Source: Annona cherimola (lineage: Eukaryota; Streptophyta; Magnoliopsida; Magnoliales; Annonaceae). From it: DNA of 64,000 nt. Of the stretch, positions 63,767-64,000 are shown piece after piece (positions within the stretch are counted from its first letter, which is position 1; every line of letters starts with the position of its first letter). Where the stretch lies: positions 53,559,174-53,623,173 of the forward strand of contig CM059975.1 in the NCBI GenBank assembly GCA_030490835.1, in the 5' to 3' direction. Position numbers and translations under genes: made by a program. The notes below the pieces were generated by a model. It saw only the letters and a program-made list of their open reading frames with translations, ran no database searches and was not told where the DNA came from.

Positions 63767-64000
63767 ATAATTATTTTGTTAAATTATTAAATTAAATTAG
63801 TTAATCTAAGATAATTTTTTAATGACAGTAATCAAGATCGTAGACCTTTACTCATGGGTTGGGACTCAATACATACAAATAATTTGTTAGTATTTTAAAT
63901 TAAAAATAAAATTATTTGAACTGTAGTTCACAATTTTGAAAATTGAATTTTTATTTAATAACTATTTTGTAAAATTAATGGATTAGTAAGTTAATCTAAG
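63767..64000 (+). repeat. Partial last dimer, cut by the window end
   Basis: A complete A monomer of the ATTAAATT type with GGGTTGGGACTC and TTCACAATTTTG, then the first 43 bases of a B monomer (GATTAGTAAG type). The array clearly continues beyond the window, as it also must before base 1, where the sequence starts exactly at a monomer head without any flank. Confidence 0.95.

Larger units (their letters stand above)
1..64000 (+). repeat. Dimeric AT-rich satellite array, about 379-bp unit, 168 complete dimers plus a partial one
   Basis: The entire window is a head-to-tail array of A-B dimers. A starts (ATAATTATTTT) fall at 1, 380, 759, 1138, 1517 and so on, in steps of 379 bp with a few steps of 374-381, one of 353, one of 385 and five of 400-401 that are explained by small indels listed separately. 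All units have one orientation, with no inversion and no foreign insertion. Consensus composition is about 22% G+C (A about 20%, B about 24%, hand counted). Stop codons are dense in every frame and the 379-bp period is not a multiple of three, so no coding is supported. Long arrays like this are typical of eukaryotic centromeric or pericentromeric heterochromatin; that location is inferred, not shown. The family is not one I recognise. Confidence 0.98.

Noticed and set aside
1..64000. Short open reading frames recurring in every dimer
   Set aside because: They are short, broken by frequent TAA and TGA stops, and shift frame from dimer to dimer because 379 is not a multiple of three. No ribosome-binding or splice context and no recognisable protein was seen.
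1..64000. CRISPR-like regular array
   Set aside because: Periodicity is regular, but there are no unique spacers: the whole unit is repeated, the units are far too long, and no cas-like gene is present.
1..64000. Possibility that the repeat pattern is an assembly artefact
   Set aside because: Private variants, ordered HORs and varied indels occur throughout, which would not result from simple duplication of one read. Local copy-number errors in near-identical blocks such as 37555-41392 cannot be excluded from sequence alone.
1..64000. Assignment to a named satellite family or species
   Set aside because: The monomer sizes resemble several plant and insect satellites, but I do not recognise the sequence, so naming a family would be a guess.

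Overview
The whole 64 kb window is one uninterrupted tandem satellite array. I found no gene, RNA gene, transposon or unique sequence. The basic unit is a head-to-tail dimer of about 379 bp made of two related but distinct monomers: A (about 191 bp, A begins at base 1) and B (about 188 bp, begins at base 192). By marking every A start by eye I count 168 complete dimers (1-63766) plus a partial 169th (63767-64000), all on the same strand. A consensus dimer is about 22% G+C by hand count. Long tandem arrays with higher-order structure point to eukaryotic centromeric or pericentromeric heterochromatin. I do not recognise the family and cannot name the organism; an insect or a plant would both fit the monomer size and AT content. 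CpG is not depleted in the consensus dimer, which argues weakly against long-term heavy cytosine methylation.

The dimers are not random copies. Diagnostic substitutions and small indels group them into higher-order repeats (HORs) whose length changes along the array: 1-6821 is six copies of a 3-dimer HOR (1137 bp); 7959-10231 is three copies of a 2-dimer HOR (758 bp); 10232-20091 is three copies of an 8-dimer HOR (3034 bp, the middle one enlarged to 10 dimers); 20092-25781 is a 7-dimer and an 8-dimer relative; 25782-33717 is a mosaic; 35636-44070 is a 5-dimer HOR (1919 bp, three regular copies and one enlarged to 7 dimers); 44451-45966 is a 2-dimer pair; 49759-52781 is a 4-dimer pair; and 46724-51270 reappears at 58462-63766 about 11.7 kb later.

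The array also changes in composition. A monomer class with a G-to-A variant (GATAGTT) occurs only before about 33.6 kb. A new A-monomer class, called y here (TTTTTCTTAAATT, AATCAACATCG), is absent before 29193 and then appears 29 times. A B-monomer variant with GACCGT is seen once near 28.3 kb and then only from about 47 kb onward. This looks like successive local amplification fronts made by unequal exchange, with recurrent gains of exactly two dimers. The most conserved part of the monomer is a block of about 72 bp shared by A and B (34-106 and 224-294 in the first dimer); the most divergent part is the roughly 30 bp that follow. Two short inverted repeats in A are the other notable internal structures.
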